A DNA stretch of 64,000 nt from NCBI GenBank assembly GCA_047921175.1, contig JBLRWQ010000001.1, forward strand, positions 46,503 to 110,502, given 5' to 3'. The notes below the pieces were generated by a model that saw only the letters and a list, made by a program, of their open reading frames with translations, did no database searches and was not told where the DNA came from. The position numbers and the translations under genes are program-made. This stretch comes from T1Sed10-7 sp047921175. GTDB lineage: Bacteria > Actinomycetota > Nitriliruptoria > Nitriliruptorales > Nitriliruptoraceae. Of this stretch, positions 25,938-34,679 are shown in pieces. Positions within the stretch are counted from its first letter, which is position 1. Each line of letters begins with the position of its first letter.

Positions 25938-26921
25938 GTGTCCACCACCGAGCAGGTCACCGCTCCGCCGGACCGTGACGAGCTGGTGCAGGTACGCGCC
26001 ACGCTGCGCGCCATCGAGGACAACATCCGCTCGGTCCTGCGCGGCAAGGACACCCCGATCCGCCTGGCGCTGATCGCGCTGCTGGCCGAGGGGCACCTGC
26101 TGATCGAGGACGTGCCGGGCGTCGGCAAGACCCTGCTGGCCAAGGCGCTCGCCCGCTCGATCGACTGCTCGGTGGCCCGGGTGCAGTTCACCCCGGACCT
26201 GCTGCCGTCGGACGTCACCGGGGTGAGCGTCTACATCCCCGAGCACGGCCGCTTCGACTTCCGCGCAGGGCCCGTCTTCGCCAACCTGGTGCTGGGCGAC
26301 GAGATCAACCGGGCCGGCCCGAAGACCCAGTCGGCCCTGCTCGAGGCGATGGAGGAGCGCACCGTCACCGTCGACGGCACCACCCACGTGCTCGCCCGGC
26401 CGTTCATGGTGCTCGCCACCCAGAACCCGATCGAGCTGGAGGGCACCTATCCCCTGCCCGAGGCGCAGCGGGACCGGTTCCTGCTGCGCCTGGCGATCGG
26501 CTACCCCGACGCGGAGGACGAGCTCGACATCGTCCGGACCCACGGGGGCCCGGACCGCATGGCCGCGCTGCGGCCGGTCACGGACGCCGCCGCCGTGGTC
26601 ACCGCGATCGAGGCGATCCGGGCCGTCCGCGTGGCGGAGCCGGTGGAGCGCTACCTGATCGCGGTCTGCCGCGCGACCCGGCAGCATCCCGACGTCGAGC
26701 TCGGCGCCTCGCCCCGGGCCTCGATCGCGCTGCTGCGCAGCGTGCGCGCCGCCGCGGCCCTGGCGGGGCGGGCACACGTGGTCCCCGATGACGTCAAGGA
26801 CCTGGCCCCCCACGTCCTCCCCCACCGGTTGATCCTGCGGCCCGACGCCGAGCTGAGCGGGACCACCGCCGGCGAGGTCGTCGCCGACGTGCTGGCGGGC
26901 CTGCCCGCCCCGGTCGAGTGA
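25938..26921 (+). CDS. MoxR-family AAA+ ATPase
   Basis: 327 residues. Walker A G-V-G-K-T at 61-65, Walker B L-G-D-E-I-N-R-A with the acidic pair at 121-122, sensor 1 in A-T-Q-N-P-I-E-L-E-G-T-Y-P-L-P-E-A-Q, then the helical lid. MoxR ATPases act as chaperone-like partners of DUF58 proteins. GTG 25938 was taken because the protein begins like other MoxRs there; the frame is open upstream through non-coding sequence. It is followed 4 bases later by the DUF58 gene: the first of a three-gene moxR-DUF58-transglutaminase operon. Confidence 0.93.
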   Translation: MSTTEQVTAPPDRDELVQVRATLRAIEDNIRSVLRGKDTPIRLALIALLAEGHLLIEDVPGVGKTLLAKALARSIDCSVARVQFTPDLLPSDVTGVSVYIPEHGRFDFRAGPVFANLVLGDEINRAGPKTQSALLEAMEERTVTVDGTTHVLARPFMVLATQNPIELEGTYPLPEAQRDRFLLRLAIGYPDAEDELDIVRTHGGPDRMAALRPVTDAAAVVTAIEAIRAVRVAEPVERYLIAVCRATRQHPDVELGASPRASIALLRSVRAAAALAGRAHVVPDDVKDLAPHVLPHRLILRPDAELSGTTAGEVVADVLAGLPAPVE

Positions 26922-26925
26922 GCCG

Positions 26926-28152
26926 ATGACCCGGCGGGGGCTCGTCGCGCTGCTCGGTGTGGCCGGGTCGTGGCTGGCTGCGCGGTTGCTCGGGGTACCG
27001 GAGCTGGAGACCGCCGCGATGACCCTGCTGGCGCTGGTGGTCGCCGCGCTCACGTGGGTCGTGTTCCTCCCCCTACGGCTGGAGGTCCACCGGACGGTCC
27101 ACCCCGTGCTGCTCCCGGCACAGGCGACCGCCGTCCTGGAGCTGGACCTGGTCAACCACGGCCTGCTGCCCTCGCCCAGCGCCTGGTTCGAGGACCGGGT
27201 GCCGGCGAACCTGGCAGCGGCCCCGCCGGTCCGCCTGCCGGTGCTGCTGCCGGGCCGGCGCCGCCAGCTGCGGATCGAGCTCCGCGGCACGCAGCGCGGG
27301 CGGCACGTGCTGGGTCCCGCGGTCGTGGTCGTCCGCGACCCCTTCGGCCTCGCCCAGCGCCGTCGGGTCCTGGCCGGCACGCGTACCGTCACGGTCCTCC
27401 CGGAGGTCTGGGCGCTCCCGCCGGGGGTGCCGCTCGGTGGGGCCACGGGGCAGCTGCCTGCCGGCCCGCGCCGACCCACCGTGCACGGCGAGGACATCGC
27501 CGACATCCGCGAGTACGTCGAGGGCGACGACCTGCGCTCGGTGCACTGGCCGTCCACCGCCCACCGCGGCCGCCTGATGGTGCGGCAGGCGGAGGAGGCC
27601 ACGGTCCCACGGGCCAGCGTGCTGCTCGACCTGCGGCACGACCGCCACCGCGGCTCGGGCCCGCACGCCAGCATCGAGGTGGCGATCGCCACGGCCGCGA
27701 GCGTGATCCACCATCTCGCCGCCCGCCAGCGCGGGGTGACCCTGTTGACCCGCCCGGACCGTCACCCGCCGCCGGCCCGACCGGCCGCCGCCTGGATGCC
27801 CGTCCTCGCGGCCCTCGAGCCGACCGAGGTGGATCTGCCCGGGCTGCTCCGGCAGGTGGCGACCGGCCCCGCCGGGCAGGGCACCCTGGTGGCCGTGGTG
27901 ACCACCCCCGACGCCACCGAGCTGCGTGCCCTGGTACGCGCCGGCCGGGGGGCCGCCAGCCGGCTCGCGATCGTGCTCGACCGCGAGACCTGGCGTCCGG
28001 CGGGGACCCCCGATCCCCGCGCGATCGCGGCCGTGACCGGGCTCCGCGCCGCGGGGTGGCGGGCGGCGCGGCTGGGCGCGGGCGACCGGCTGGAGCTGAC
28101 CTGGCGTGAGCTGCTCGGTCGGGCCCGGGGCACCACGACGGTGGCCCGGTGA
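26926..28152 (+). CDS. DUF58-domain membrane protein
   Basis: 408 residues with two N-terminal membrane segments (about 4-20 and 24-45) and a DUF58 core near residues 190-230, R-E-Y-V-E-G-D-D-L-R-S-V-H-W-P-S-T-A, which is the family signature. DUF58 proteins have a von Willebrand A-like fold and pair with MoxR ATPases. The stop overlaps the start of the transglutaminase gene. The function is unknown; a role in envelope protein assembly is inferred from the operon partners. Confidence 0.9.
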   Translation: MTRRGLVALLGVAGSWLAARLLGVPELETAAMTLLALVVAALTWVVFLPLRLEVHRTVHPVLLPAQATAVLELDLVNHGLLPSPSAWFEDRVPANLAAAPPVRLPVLLPGRRRQLRIELRGTQRGRHVLGPAVVVVRDPFGLAQRRRVLAGTRTVTVLPEVWALPPGVPLGGATGQLPAGPRRPTVHGEDIADIREYVEGDDLRSVHWPSTAHRGRLMVRQAEEATVPRASVLLDLRHDRHRGSGPHASIEVAIATAASVIHHLAARQRGVTLLTRPDRHPPPARPAAAWMPVLAALEPTEVDLPGLLRQVATGPAGQGTLVAVVTTPDATELRALVRAGRGAASRLAIVLDRETWRPAGTPDPRAIAAVTGLRAAGWRAARLGAGDRLELTWRELLGRARGTTTVAR

Positions 28153-30446
28153 TGCCGCGCCAGGGGCTGCTCGCCGCGCTCGTCGGTCTCGTGCTGCTCG
28201 CGGCCACCCCGGCGTACGAGCGTGTGCTGGCCGGGCCGACCTGGCGGACGCCCGTGCTGCTCGCCGCAGCGGGCGGCATCCTGGTCGCCGCCCTCGCCCG
28301 CTGGGCGCGGCTCCCCGTGCTGCTGACCGCGCCACTGTCGGCCGGGCTGCTGCTGGCGGCCCTCCCGACGCTGGTGCAACTGGAGGTCGGGTGGCGGGCC
28401 GGCCTCGGGCCCACGTGGGCCGCCCTGCGCGACCTCGCCGACACCGGCCTGGTCGCCATCGCCGAGGAGGTCGCGCCCACCGAGCCGGTCCCGGGGCTGC
28501 TCCTCCTGCTCCTCCTCGGCTGGTGGCTGGTGGCCTACGTCGCCGCGGAGCTGGTCCTGCGGGCGCAACGGTTGGGGCCGGCCCTGGTCGTGCTCGCGAC
28601 GCTGTGGGCCGTTCCCCTGGCGGTGCCGTCCAGCGCGGCGCCGGGCTGGGCCCAGAGCGTGCCCTGGCTCGTCGCGGTCGGTGCCCTCGCCCTGGCCCAC
28701 GTGCATGCCGGCGCGCCCGGCGCCGCCGTGCTCCCGGTGAGCGGCCTGCTCCTGCTCGCGGGGGCCGTGGCCGCCGGCGTCGCGGCGCCGGGGCTGCTAC
28801 CCGGGCACGGCTCCGAGGCGTGGATGCGAGTCGGCTCCGCCGGCAGCCCCCGCGGCTACCAGCCGATCGTGGACGTGTCGACGCGACTGCGCGCCCCGGA
28901 GGAACGCGACGTCCTGCGCGTGCGGGCGACCGGCCCGACCTACCTGCGGCTGGCCGGCCTCGACACCTTCGACGGCGCGACCTGGCGGCTGGGACCTGCC
29001 GGCGCCGGGACCTTCCGGCCGGATCCCGCGCGGTTGTTCCCCGCCGACCGGCCGCTGCCCCAGGAGGAGCCGGCCCGCCGCACCCGCAGCGTCGAGGCGG
29101 CCATCGAGGTCCTCGCGCTGGAGAACATCTACGTGCCCCTGCCCTACCAGCCGGTCGAGGTCCTCGGGCCGATCCGGTCGGAGATGGTCTGGTCGACGGA
29201 GGGCGGGTTCCTGGCCGCCTACGATCCGGGCGACCTGCTGCGTGAGCCGGCGGTGGGGCTGACCTCCGGAGCGGCGTACCGGGTGCTGGCGGAGCAGCCC
29301 GACCCGACGCTGGCCGAGCTACGGGAGGTCACGGTGCCCGCCGAGGTGCTGGCGGCCACAACGGCGCTCCCCCGGCCCTACCCGGAGCTCGGTGCCCTGG
29401 CCGCACAGGTCTACGACGACGCGGGGGCGACCACCGACATCGACCGTGTGCTGGCGCTCCAGGACTGGTTCGTGGGGCCGGCCGGTGGCTTCACCTACGA
29501 CCTGGACGTCCCGGCGCTGCGCGGCGAGGACGGCCTGACCCGGTTCGTGCTGGAGGATCGCGTCGGCTACTGCGAGTACTTCGCCACGGCCATGGCGGTG
29601 ATGCTGCGCGAGACCGGGATCCCGGCGCGGGTCGCCGTCGGGTTCCTGCCGGGCGAGCGCGTGGCCGAGGCCGACGCCGGGGAGCGACTCGACACCTTCC
29701 TGGTCACGACCGGTGACGCCCACGCGTGGGTCGAGGTGCTGTTCCCGGGCTACGGCTGGGTGACCTTCGAGCCCACGCCACGCGCCGACGGCGCACAGCT
29801 CCTCCCCCGGGCCGACGAGCTCGCCCCGCAGACCACCGAGGCGGAACGGGCGGCCACGACCGCCCAGCCGCCGGAGGTCCAGGAGGTCCCGCCGGACACC
29901 GACGCGCCACCGCCGGCCCTGCCGGAGGTCCCCTCGCCCGGCGAGGGGGCGACGGACACGACCGCTGCGGCTCCCGGCAGCGGGGTGACCGCCGCCCGGG
30001 TCGCGACGGCCCTCGTGGTGCTGGCCCTGTTGGCGGTCGTGCTGCTGTGGGCGCCCCTGCAACGACGGCGCCGGGTCGTGACCCTGAGCCACGATCCACG
30101 CCTGGCGGTCCTGGCCGCGCAGCGGCAGCTGTACCGCACCGCTGCCCGGCTCGGCCAACCGCGGGCACCCCAGGAGACCACCCGCGAGGTGCTGCGTCGG
30201 TGGGAGCGGACCGGCCGGGTGCCGGCGGACACCAGCGCGGCCGCGACCTCGATCCAGGCGGCGGCGTTCGGCGGGGAGCTCACGCCGGCACAGGCCGCGA
30301 CGGCCGTCGCGACGCTCGAGCGGGCGTCCGCCCAGCTGGCGCAGGACGCGTCGACCGCCGACGTGCTCCGCGCCCGCAGCCGGGCGTTCCGCCGCACGGT
30401 GCGCGAGGCGTGGGCCAGCCTGCGGCGCTGGTGGCGGGGGCACTGA
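28149..30446 (+). CDS. TgpA-like membrane transglutaminase-domain protein
   Basis: 765 residues. The first 220 form about six membrane segments. The extracytoplasmic transglutaminase-like core has the catalytic Cys in V-G-Y-C-E-Y-F-A-T-A near 477, His in G-D-A-H-A-W-V-E-V near 524 and Asp/Pro in F-E-P-T-P-R near 540. A Pro/Ala/Thr/Glu-rich linker, a further membrane segment (about 617-637) and a basic cytoplasmic tail follow. Start is GTG 28149 or ATG 28152, overlapping the DUF58 stop. MoxR-DUF58-transglutaminase operons are common and poorly understood. Confidence 0.9.
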   Translation: MMPRQGLLAALVGLVLLAATPAYERVLAGPTWRTPVLLAAAGGILVAALARWARLPVLLTAPLSAGLLLAALPTLVQLEVGWRAGLGPTWAALRDLADTGLVAIAEEVAPTEPVPGLLLLLLLGWWLVAYVAAELVLRAQRLGPALVVLATLWAVPLAVPSSAAPGWAQSVPWLVAVGALALAHVHAGAPGAAVLPVSGLLLLAGAVAAGVAAPGLLPGHGSEAWMRVGSAGSPRGYQPIVDVSTRLRAPEERDVLRVRATGPTYLRLAGLDTFDGATWRLGPAGAGTFRPDPARLFPADRPLPQEEPARRTRSVEAAIEVLALENIYVPLPYQPVEVLGPIRSEMVWSTEGGFLAAYDPGDLLREPAVGLTSGAAYRVLAEQPDPTLAELREVTVPAEVLAATTALPRPYPELGALAAQVYDDAGATTDIDRVLALQDWFVGPAGGFTYDLDVPALRGEDGLTRFVLEDRVGYCEYFATAMAVMLRETGIPARVAVGFLPGERVAEADAGERLDTFLVTTGDAHAWVEVLFPGYGWVTFEPTPRADGAQLLPRADELAPQTTEAERAATTAQPPEVQEVPPDTDAPPPALPEVPSPGEGATDTTAAAPGSGVTAARVATALVVLALLAVVLLWAPLQRRRRVVTLSHDPRLAVLAAQRQLYRTAARLGQPRAPQETTREVLRRWERTGRVPADTSAAATSIQAAAFGGELTPAQAATAVATLERASAQLAQDASTADVLRARSRAFRRTVREAWASLRRWWRGH

Positions 30447-30502
30447 CGCCCGGCCGCAGACGACAGCGACCGTATCGACCTCGCCCCGCGTGGTGCCGCT
30501 GC

Positions 30503-30820
30503 TCAGGTGCGATCGTCCGGCGGCACGAAGCTGGGGACGTCCTCGGACGAGGCGCGCCGCGCGGTGACGGCGAGGAGGACGGCCGCGAACAGGGCCGCGA
30601 ACCCGAACGCCGGGATCACGATGTTCCAGGGCGAGGGCAGGAACCCGATCGAGACGAGCGCGATCACGCCGACCACACCGAGCACCACGGCGAGGGTGCG
30701 CTGGCTGGCACGCGAGAGACCCAGCCGACGCCGGGCACGGGACGCGAACCGTGGATCCTCGGCGGCGAGCTGTCGCTCGATCTCCGCGAGGACGTTCTCC
30801 TCGTGTTCGGAAAGCGGCAT
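30503..30820 (-). CDS. DUF3040 family small membrane protein
   Basis: 105 residues starting M-P-L-S-E-H-E-E-N-V-L-A-E-I-E-R-Q-L, the hallmark of DUF3040. Two membrane segments follow (about 43-60 and 67-86). DUF3040 proteins are actinobacterial, of unknown function and often near division genes. The ATG at 30820 begins at the conserved motif. It converges with the transglutaminase gene across a 56-base gap with no obvious terminator hairpin. Confidence 0.88.
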   Translation of the reverse strand: MPLSEHEENVLAEIERQLAAEDPRFASRARRRLGLSRASQRTLAVVLGVVGVIALVSIGFLPSPWNIVIPAFGFAALFAAVLLAVTARRASSEDVPSFVPPDDRT

Positions 30821-30963
30821 GGTCTTCGCTGGCCTGGTCGGGTCCTTCGACTGTACCTCCGGCTGCGACGGGATGCACCGGGCCGCACCTCCATCGAGGA
30901 CCGGTGCGCGGTCCGTGACCAGCTGCGCACGCCGACCCATCCGTGGCCGGTCGGGCTCCGGGT

Positions 30964-31737
30964 TCAGCGCCCCGAGAAGCGCGGAGCCCGACCCTCGAGG
31001 TGGGCCGTGACCGCCTCGCGCACATCCGGACCGGTCACCGCCTCGACCTGCGCGGCGATCTCGGCCGCCAGGGCGTCCGTACGGTCCCGATCGAGGTTCT
31101 CGCGCACCAGCCGTGGCACGGCACGCACCGCCGCGGGACCGGCCGCGAGCCGGGCGGCGTACTCGTGCGCGACCGCCTGGGGGTCCTGCTGCGACAGGGT
31201 CAGCTCCGCGAACCCGATGCGCACCGCCTCCTCGGCATCGAAGGTCCGCGCCGTCATGGCGAGCTCGGTCGTGCGGCCGGCGCCGACCAGCCGAGGCAGG
31301 CGGTGGGTGCCACCGAGGTCCGGGACCAGGCCCCAGCGGGCCTCGAGCACGGCCAGGCGGGCGCTCGGCGCCACGGCGCGCAGATGGCAGGCCGCCGCGA
31401 GCTGGAGACCGCCGCCCAGGCAGTGCCCCTCGATGGCGGCGAGCACGGGGACGTCGAGCTCCTCGTAGGCGGTGAAGGTCGCCTGGAGCCGGGCGACGAC
31501 CGCGGGGTCGAGGCCGGCCCCGAGCAGCCCGCCGAGGGTCTCGAGGTCCAGCCCGGCCGAGAACGTGCCCCCACGGCCCGCGACGACGACCGCGCCGACC
31601 GCCCGGTCCGTCGCGATGCGGTCCGCATGCTCGGCGAGCTGGGCGAAGACCTCGAGGTCCATCGCGTTGCGCTTCGCCGGCCGATCGAGGGTGACGTGCG
31701 CGACCCCGTCGACGACCTCGTAGTCCACCTCGGCCAT
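30964..31737 (-). CDS. Enoyl-CoA hydratase/isomerase family protein
   Basis: 257 residues, crotonase fold. The oxyanion-hole segments are T-F-S-A-G-L-D-L near 60-67 and the G-H-C-L-G-G-G-L-Q-L-A near 105-115. W-G-L-V-P-D-L-G-G-T-H-R-L-P-R contains Asp where the second catalytic Glu/Asp region is expected. The exact reaction (hydratase, isomerase or hydrolase) cannot be told. It lies 31 bases downstream of dinB on the same strand and might be carried on the SOS-induced transcript. Confidence 0.88.
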   Translation of the reverse strand: MAEVDYEVVDGVAHVTLDRPAKRNAMDLEVFAQLAEHADRIATDRAVGAVVVAGRGGTFSAGLDLETLGGLLGAGLDPAVVARLQATFTAYEELDVPVLAAIEGHCLGGGLQLAAACHLRAVAPSARLAVLEARWGLVPDLGGTHRLPRLVGAGRTTELAMTARTFDAEEAVRIGFAELTLSQQDPQAVAHEYAARLAAGPAAVRAVPRLVRENLDRDRTDALAAEIAAQVEAVTGPDVREAVTAHLEGRAPRFSGR

Positions 31738-31768
31738 GGCACCTCCCGTCGTGGTCGACGCCGGGATG

Positions 31769-33052
31769 CTAGGGCCGCGGCGCCTCCGTCTCGTCATCGC
31801 CGGCGTGCCGGTCCTCGCGGCGGGGTGCCACGTCGTCGGGGTCGAGGTCCAGGTCGAGCAGGGCTGCGTAGGACACCCCGAGCCCGGTGAAGCGTTCCGA
31901 GACGGCGTCGGCGACGCGTTCCACCCGCTCCCAGCGCGCATCGCCCCGGACCATCGGCAGGTCCCGGTCGCCCGCGTCGTCGTCGAGGGTGAGCTGCCGG
32001 GCCGCGTCCCCGTCCCCGAGGTTGCCGACCCCGACCCCGAGCAGGCGGACCCGGGCGCGTTCGAGCCGAAGCCGGGCCAGCAGGTCGCGGGCCACCGTGA
32101 GGACGTCGTGGGTCCGATCGGTGGGCTCGGGCAGCGTGGCGGAACGGGTCACGGTCTCGAAGGTGTCGAACCGGACCTTGAGCGTCACGGTCCGCCCGGC
32201 CAGCCCCGCCGATCGCAGCCGTCGCCCGACCCCCTCGGCGAGCTTGAGCACCTGTCGCTCGAGCTCGACAGGGTCGTCGAGGTCGCTCTCGAAGGTGCGC
32301 TCGGCGGACACCGAGCGGGCCGGCTCGGATGGCGTCACCCGCCGCGGGTCGACGCCACGGGCGAGCTGCCACAGCTGGGTGCCCAGCGCCTCGCCGACGA
32401 TGCGCTGCAGGCTGCGCAGCTCCGCGTCGGCGACCTGGCCGATGCGCTCGAAGCCGAAGGCGTGCAGCCGCTCCACGGTACGGGGCCCCGCACCCCACAG
32501 GTCACCGACCGGCAGCGGCGCGAGCCGTGCCACGACCTCGGCAGCCGGCCAGTGCAGCAGCCCGTCCGGCTTGGCGCGCGCCGACAGCAGCTTGGCGACC
32601 GACTTGGTCGGACCGACCCCGACGGAACACGGCAGGTCGACCTCCGCGCGCACACGCTGGCGGATCGCCGCCCCGATCGTCACCGGCGGGCCGAACAGGC
32701 GCACCGCACCGGCGACGTCCAGGAAGGCCTCGTCGAGGGAGAGCGGCTCGACCAGCGGCGTGACGTCGCGCAGGATCGCCATCACCTGGCGGGACACGGC
32801 GCGGTAGGCCTCGAAGCGGTGCGGGACCACCACGAGGTCGGGGCACACCCGTCGGGCACGCACCATCGGCATGGCCGAGTGGATGCCGTAGCGACGGGCC
32901 TCGTAGGAGGCGGCGGCGACGACCCCGCGTCCCCCGGCCCCACCGACCACCACCGGCCGGTCGCGCAACGTCGGGTCGTCGCGCTGCTCCACCGAGGCGA
33001 AGAAGGCGTCCATGTCGACGTGGAGGATCGGCTCGGGATGCCGGTCACGCAT
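31769..33052 (-). CDS. dinB: DNA polymerase IV (Y-family, DinB)
   Basis: 427 residues. Translesion polymerase. Catalytic carboxylates are intact: Asp13 in H-V-D-M-D-A-F-F and Asp107-Glu108 in S-L-D-E-A-F-L-D-V. The little-finger domain and C-terminal region follow; the C-terminus is Asp/Arg-rich with no clear Q-L-x-L-F clamp motif apart from R-Q-L-T-L-D. It is thus an active Pol IV rather than the inactive ImuB. ATG 33052 precedes the conserved start; the long open frame upstream is not coding. A LexA box lies 36 bases upstream, with -10 TACCCT beside it. Confidence 0.95.
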   Translation of the reverse strand: MRDRHPEPILHVDMDAFFASVEQRDDPTLRDRPVVVGGAGGRGVVAAASYEARRYGIHSAMPMVRARRVCPDLVVVPHRFEAYRAVSRQVMAILRDVTPLVEPLSLDEAFLDVAGAVRLFGPPVTIGAAIRQRVRAEVDLPCSVGVGPTKSVAKLLSARAKPDGLLHWPAAEVVARLAPLPVGDLWGAGPRTVERLHAFGFERIGQVADAELRSLQRIVGEALGTQLWQLARGVDPRRVTPSEPARSVSAERTFESDLDDPVELERQVLKLAEGVGRRLRSAGLAGRTVTLKVRFDTFETVTRSATLPEPTDRTHDVLTVARDLLARLRLERARVRLLGVGVGNLGDGDAARQLTLDDDAGDRDLPMVRGDARWERVERVADAVSERFTGLGVSYAALLDLDLDPDDVAPRREDRHAGDDETEAPRP

Positions 33053-33087
33053 CGTGCCACCTCCGCGACGACCACCTCGCGACGAAC

Positions 33088-33101
33088 CGAACGGACGTTC
33101 G
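33088..33101 (-). promoter_or_regulatory. LexA (SOS) box of dinB
   Basis: CGAAC-GGAC-GTTCG matches the actinobacterial LexA consensus TCGAAC-N4-GTTCGA in all ten core positions. On the minus strand a -10 like TACCCT (33112-33107) lies 5 bases upstream, so the box covers the transcription start. That is the expected layout for repression. Confidence 0.88.
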
Positions 33102-33241
33102 CGTCCAGGGTAGCGTCGCGGGACCTGCTGGGCCGGGCTTCGTGGCGCCGACCGTGCCCCGTAGTGTCCCGCATCGCACCCGGGGATACCGTGCTCACCC
33201 GCCACCTCCCACGGGTCGCTTCCCCGTCGCTGGAGCCGCCC

Positions 33242-33958
33242 GTGCCGATCACCACCGTCCCCGATCACGTGGCCGCCGCCGTGCCCTCGATCGATGCGGC
33301 GGCCGCCCGCTGGATCGACCAGCTCGGTGGCGGTTGGCTGATGCCGAGCTGGGAGGCCCCGGGCAGCGGGTTCGCGACACGCCAGGCACGGTTCACCGGC
33401 GGGGCGAAGCTCGAGCTGCTGGAGCCCCGCACCCGGGACGGGTTCGCGGCCGCCTTCCTGGCACGTCACGGGGCCGGGGTGCACCACGTGACCCTGAAGG
33501 TCGCGGCGCTCCTGCCGGCGGTCGCCACGCTGGACGGGGCCGGGCTCGACGTGGTCGACGTCTCCACGGCCAACCCCTCCTGGCACGAGGCCTTCCTGCG
33601 ACCGTCGCAGGTGGGCGGGCTGATCGTGCAGGTCGCCTGGGCCGAGCACGACGATGCGGGCTGGGCGGCGTTCCTCGGGGCGACCCCCGAGCAGCCCCGG
33701 GACGACGCCGCCCGCCTGCTGGGTCCGCGGCTGGCCCACCCGGACCTGGCGGCAGCGGCACGCGTGTGGCGCCTGCTGGGCGCCGAGGTGGCCCGGGACG
33801 GCGACGTGCTGACGGTGCGCTGGCCCGGCGCACCCCTGGACATCGAGGTCGTGGCGGGGCCCCGGCCCGGCCCGCTGGGCCTGCGGATGACGGGCCCCGC
33901 TGCGCTCGACGCCGATGCGGTCCATGGCCCCGCGGTGTTGGTCGACGATCTCAGCTGA
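33242..33958 (+). CDS. VOC-superfamily (glyoxalase-like) protein
   Basis: 238 residues. The N-terminal half has the beta-alpha-beta-beta-beta pattern of the vicinal oxygen chelate fold: D-H-V-A-A-A-V-P-S-I-D-A-A-A near the start, V-H-H-V-T-L-K-V near residue 80 and a Glu/His-rich following strand. It somewhat resembles methylmalonyl-CoA epimerases, but the metal ligands are not all evident and the second half is divergent. GTG 33242 precedes the first VOC strand. It is divergent from dinB and its 3' end overlaps vapC by 8 bases. The substrate is unknown. Confidence 0.78.
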   Translation: MPITTVPDHVAAAVPSIDAAAARWIDQLGGGWLMPSWEAPGSGFATRQARFTGGAKLELLEPRTRDGFAAAFLARHGAGVHHVTLKVAALLPAVATLDGAGLDVVDVSTANPSWHEAFLRPSQVGGLIVQVAWAEHDDAGWAAFLGATPEQPRDDAARLLGPRLAHPDLAAAARVWRLLGAEVARDGDVLTVRWPGAPLDIEVVAGPRPGPLGLRMTGPAALDADAVHGPAVLVDDLS

Positions 33959-34373
33959 GGCGCGCGGCCTCCCCGAGGAGCAGGACGCGCGCGACGCCGT
34001 GCTGCCGGACGATGCGCGCGAGCGCCCGGTCGGCCGTGCAGAGCACGTCATCCCGCTCCTGTGCGAGCGCCACGTACAGGCAGTCGTAGACCGGGCGCTC
34101 AAGACGGACGGCCAGGTCGACCGCTGCCCGCAGCAGTGGGATCGAACCTTGCAGCTGCGGCTCGCCGCGACCGCTGATCGCTGCGATCGCACGGGTTGCC
34201 TGCGCTGCGTCGAGCTCACCTCGGCGCACCTTGCCCCGGAGGACGTTCGCGACCTCGATCGCGAGCAGGTCCGGTGCGAGCAGCGGTTCGTCGACGAGCA
34301 GGAGCGCACGTGCCTCGTCGTGCTGGTCCTCGAGGACGAACCACTTGACCACGACCGAGGCGTCGAGGATCAC
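33951..34373 (-). CDS. vapC: PIN-domain toxin (VapC/FitB-like ribonuclease)
   Basis: 140 residues. The four acidic PIN residues are visible: Asp4 in I-L-D-A-S-V-V-V-K-W, Glu near 40 in A-I-E-V-A-N-V-L, Asp near 96 in P-V-Y-D-C-L-Y and Asp near 114 in T-A-D-R-A-L. Toxins of this kind cut RNA, often tRNA. The GTG start overlaps the antitoxin stop, coupling the pair. The pair looks like an intact type II toxin-antitoxin module and a probable horizontal acquisition between dinB and dnaE2. Confidence 0.9.
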   Translation of the reverse strand: MILDASVVVKWFVLEDQHDEARALLLVDEPLLAPDLLAIEVANVLRGKVRRGELDAAQATRAIAAISGRGEPQLQGSIPLLRAAVDLAVRLERPVYDCLYVALAQERDDVLCTADRALARIVRQHGVARVLLLGEAARLS

Positions 34374-34609
34374 CGTTCGTCGCGCTCGCGGTCGACTCGG
34401 ACCAGCGTCGTCGCATCGCTGTGCACCCTGCCGGCCGTCGACGCGGAGATCTCGTCAGCCAGCGCCAGCAGGCCGGACCGATCCAGCGCCGAGGCGTCGG
34501 CGAGCAGGCGCCGCAGGTGTGCCTCGAGCGAGCTGCCCTGGGCGGCCGCTTGGGCCTTCAGCCGCTCGACGACGTCGTCGGGTAGGTCCCGGACCAGGAC
34601 CTGCGCCAT
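34370..34609 (-). CDS. vapB: Ribbon-helix-helix antitoxin (FitA/VapB-like)
   Basis: 79 residues. The N-terminal RHH motif M-A-Q-V-L-V-R-D-L-P-D-D-V-V-E-R-L-K-A-Q-A and S-S-L-E-A-H-L-R-R-L-L match FitA-type antitoxins; the C-terminal part would wrap the PIN toxin. ATG 34609 has AGGAGG 8 bases upstream; ATG 34612 directly before it is too close. The upstream inverted repeat resembles the FitAB operator, so autoregulation is expected. Confidence 0.88.
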   Translation of the reverse strand: MAQVLVRDLPDDVVERLKAQAAAQGSSLEAHLRRLLADASALDRSGLLALADEISASTAGRVHSDATTLVRVDRERDER

Positions 34610-34625
34610 CATGCGCCTCCTCGCA

Positions 34626-34647
34626 GTGCTAGCGAAGATGATAGCAC
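34626..34647. promoter_or_regulatory. FitAB-like operator with embedded -10
   Basis: GTGCTA (34626-34631) and TAGCAC (34642-34647) form an inverted repeat 10 bases apart. The right arm extends to TGATAGCA, identical to the half-site known for Neisseria FitAB (TGATAGCA/TGCTATCA). On the minus strand TATCAT (34643-34638) inside the repeat is a good -10, so binding would block transcription. Confidence 0.75.
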
Positions 34648-34679
34648 GAGCCGGGACGCGGACCACCGGACGGGAGTCG

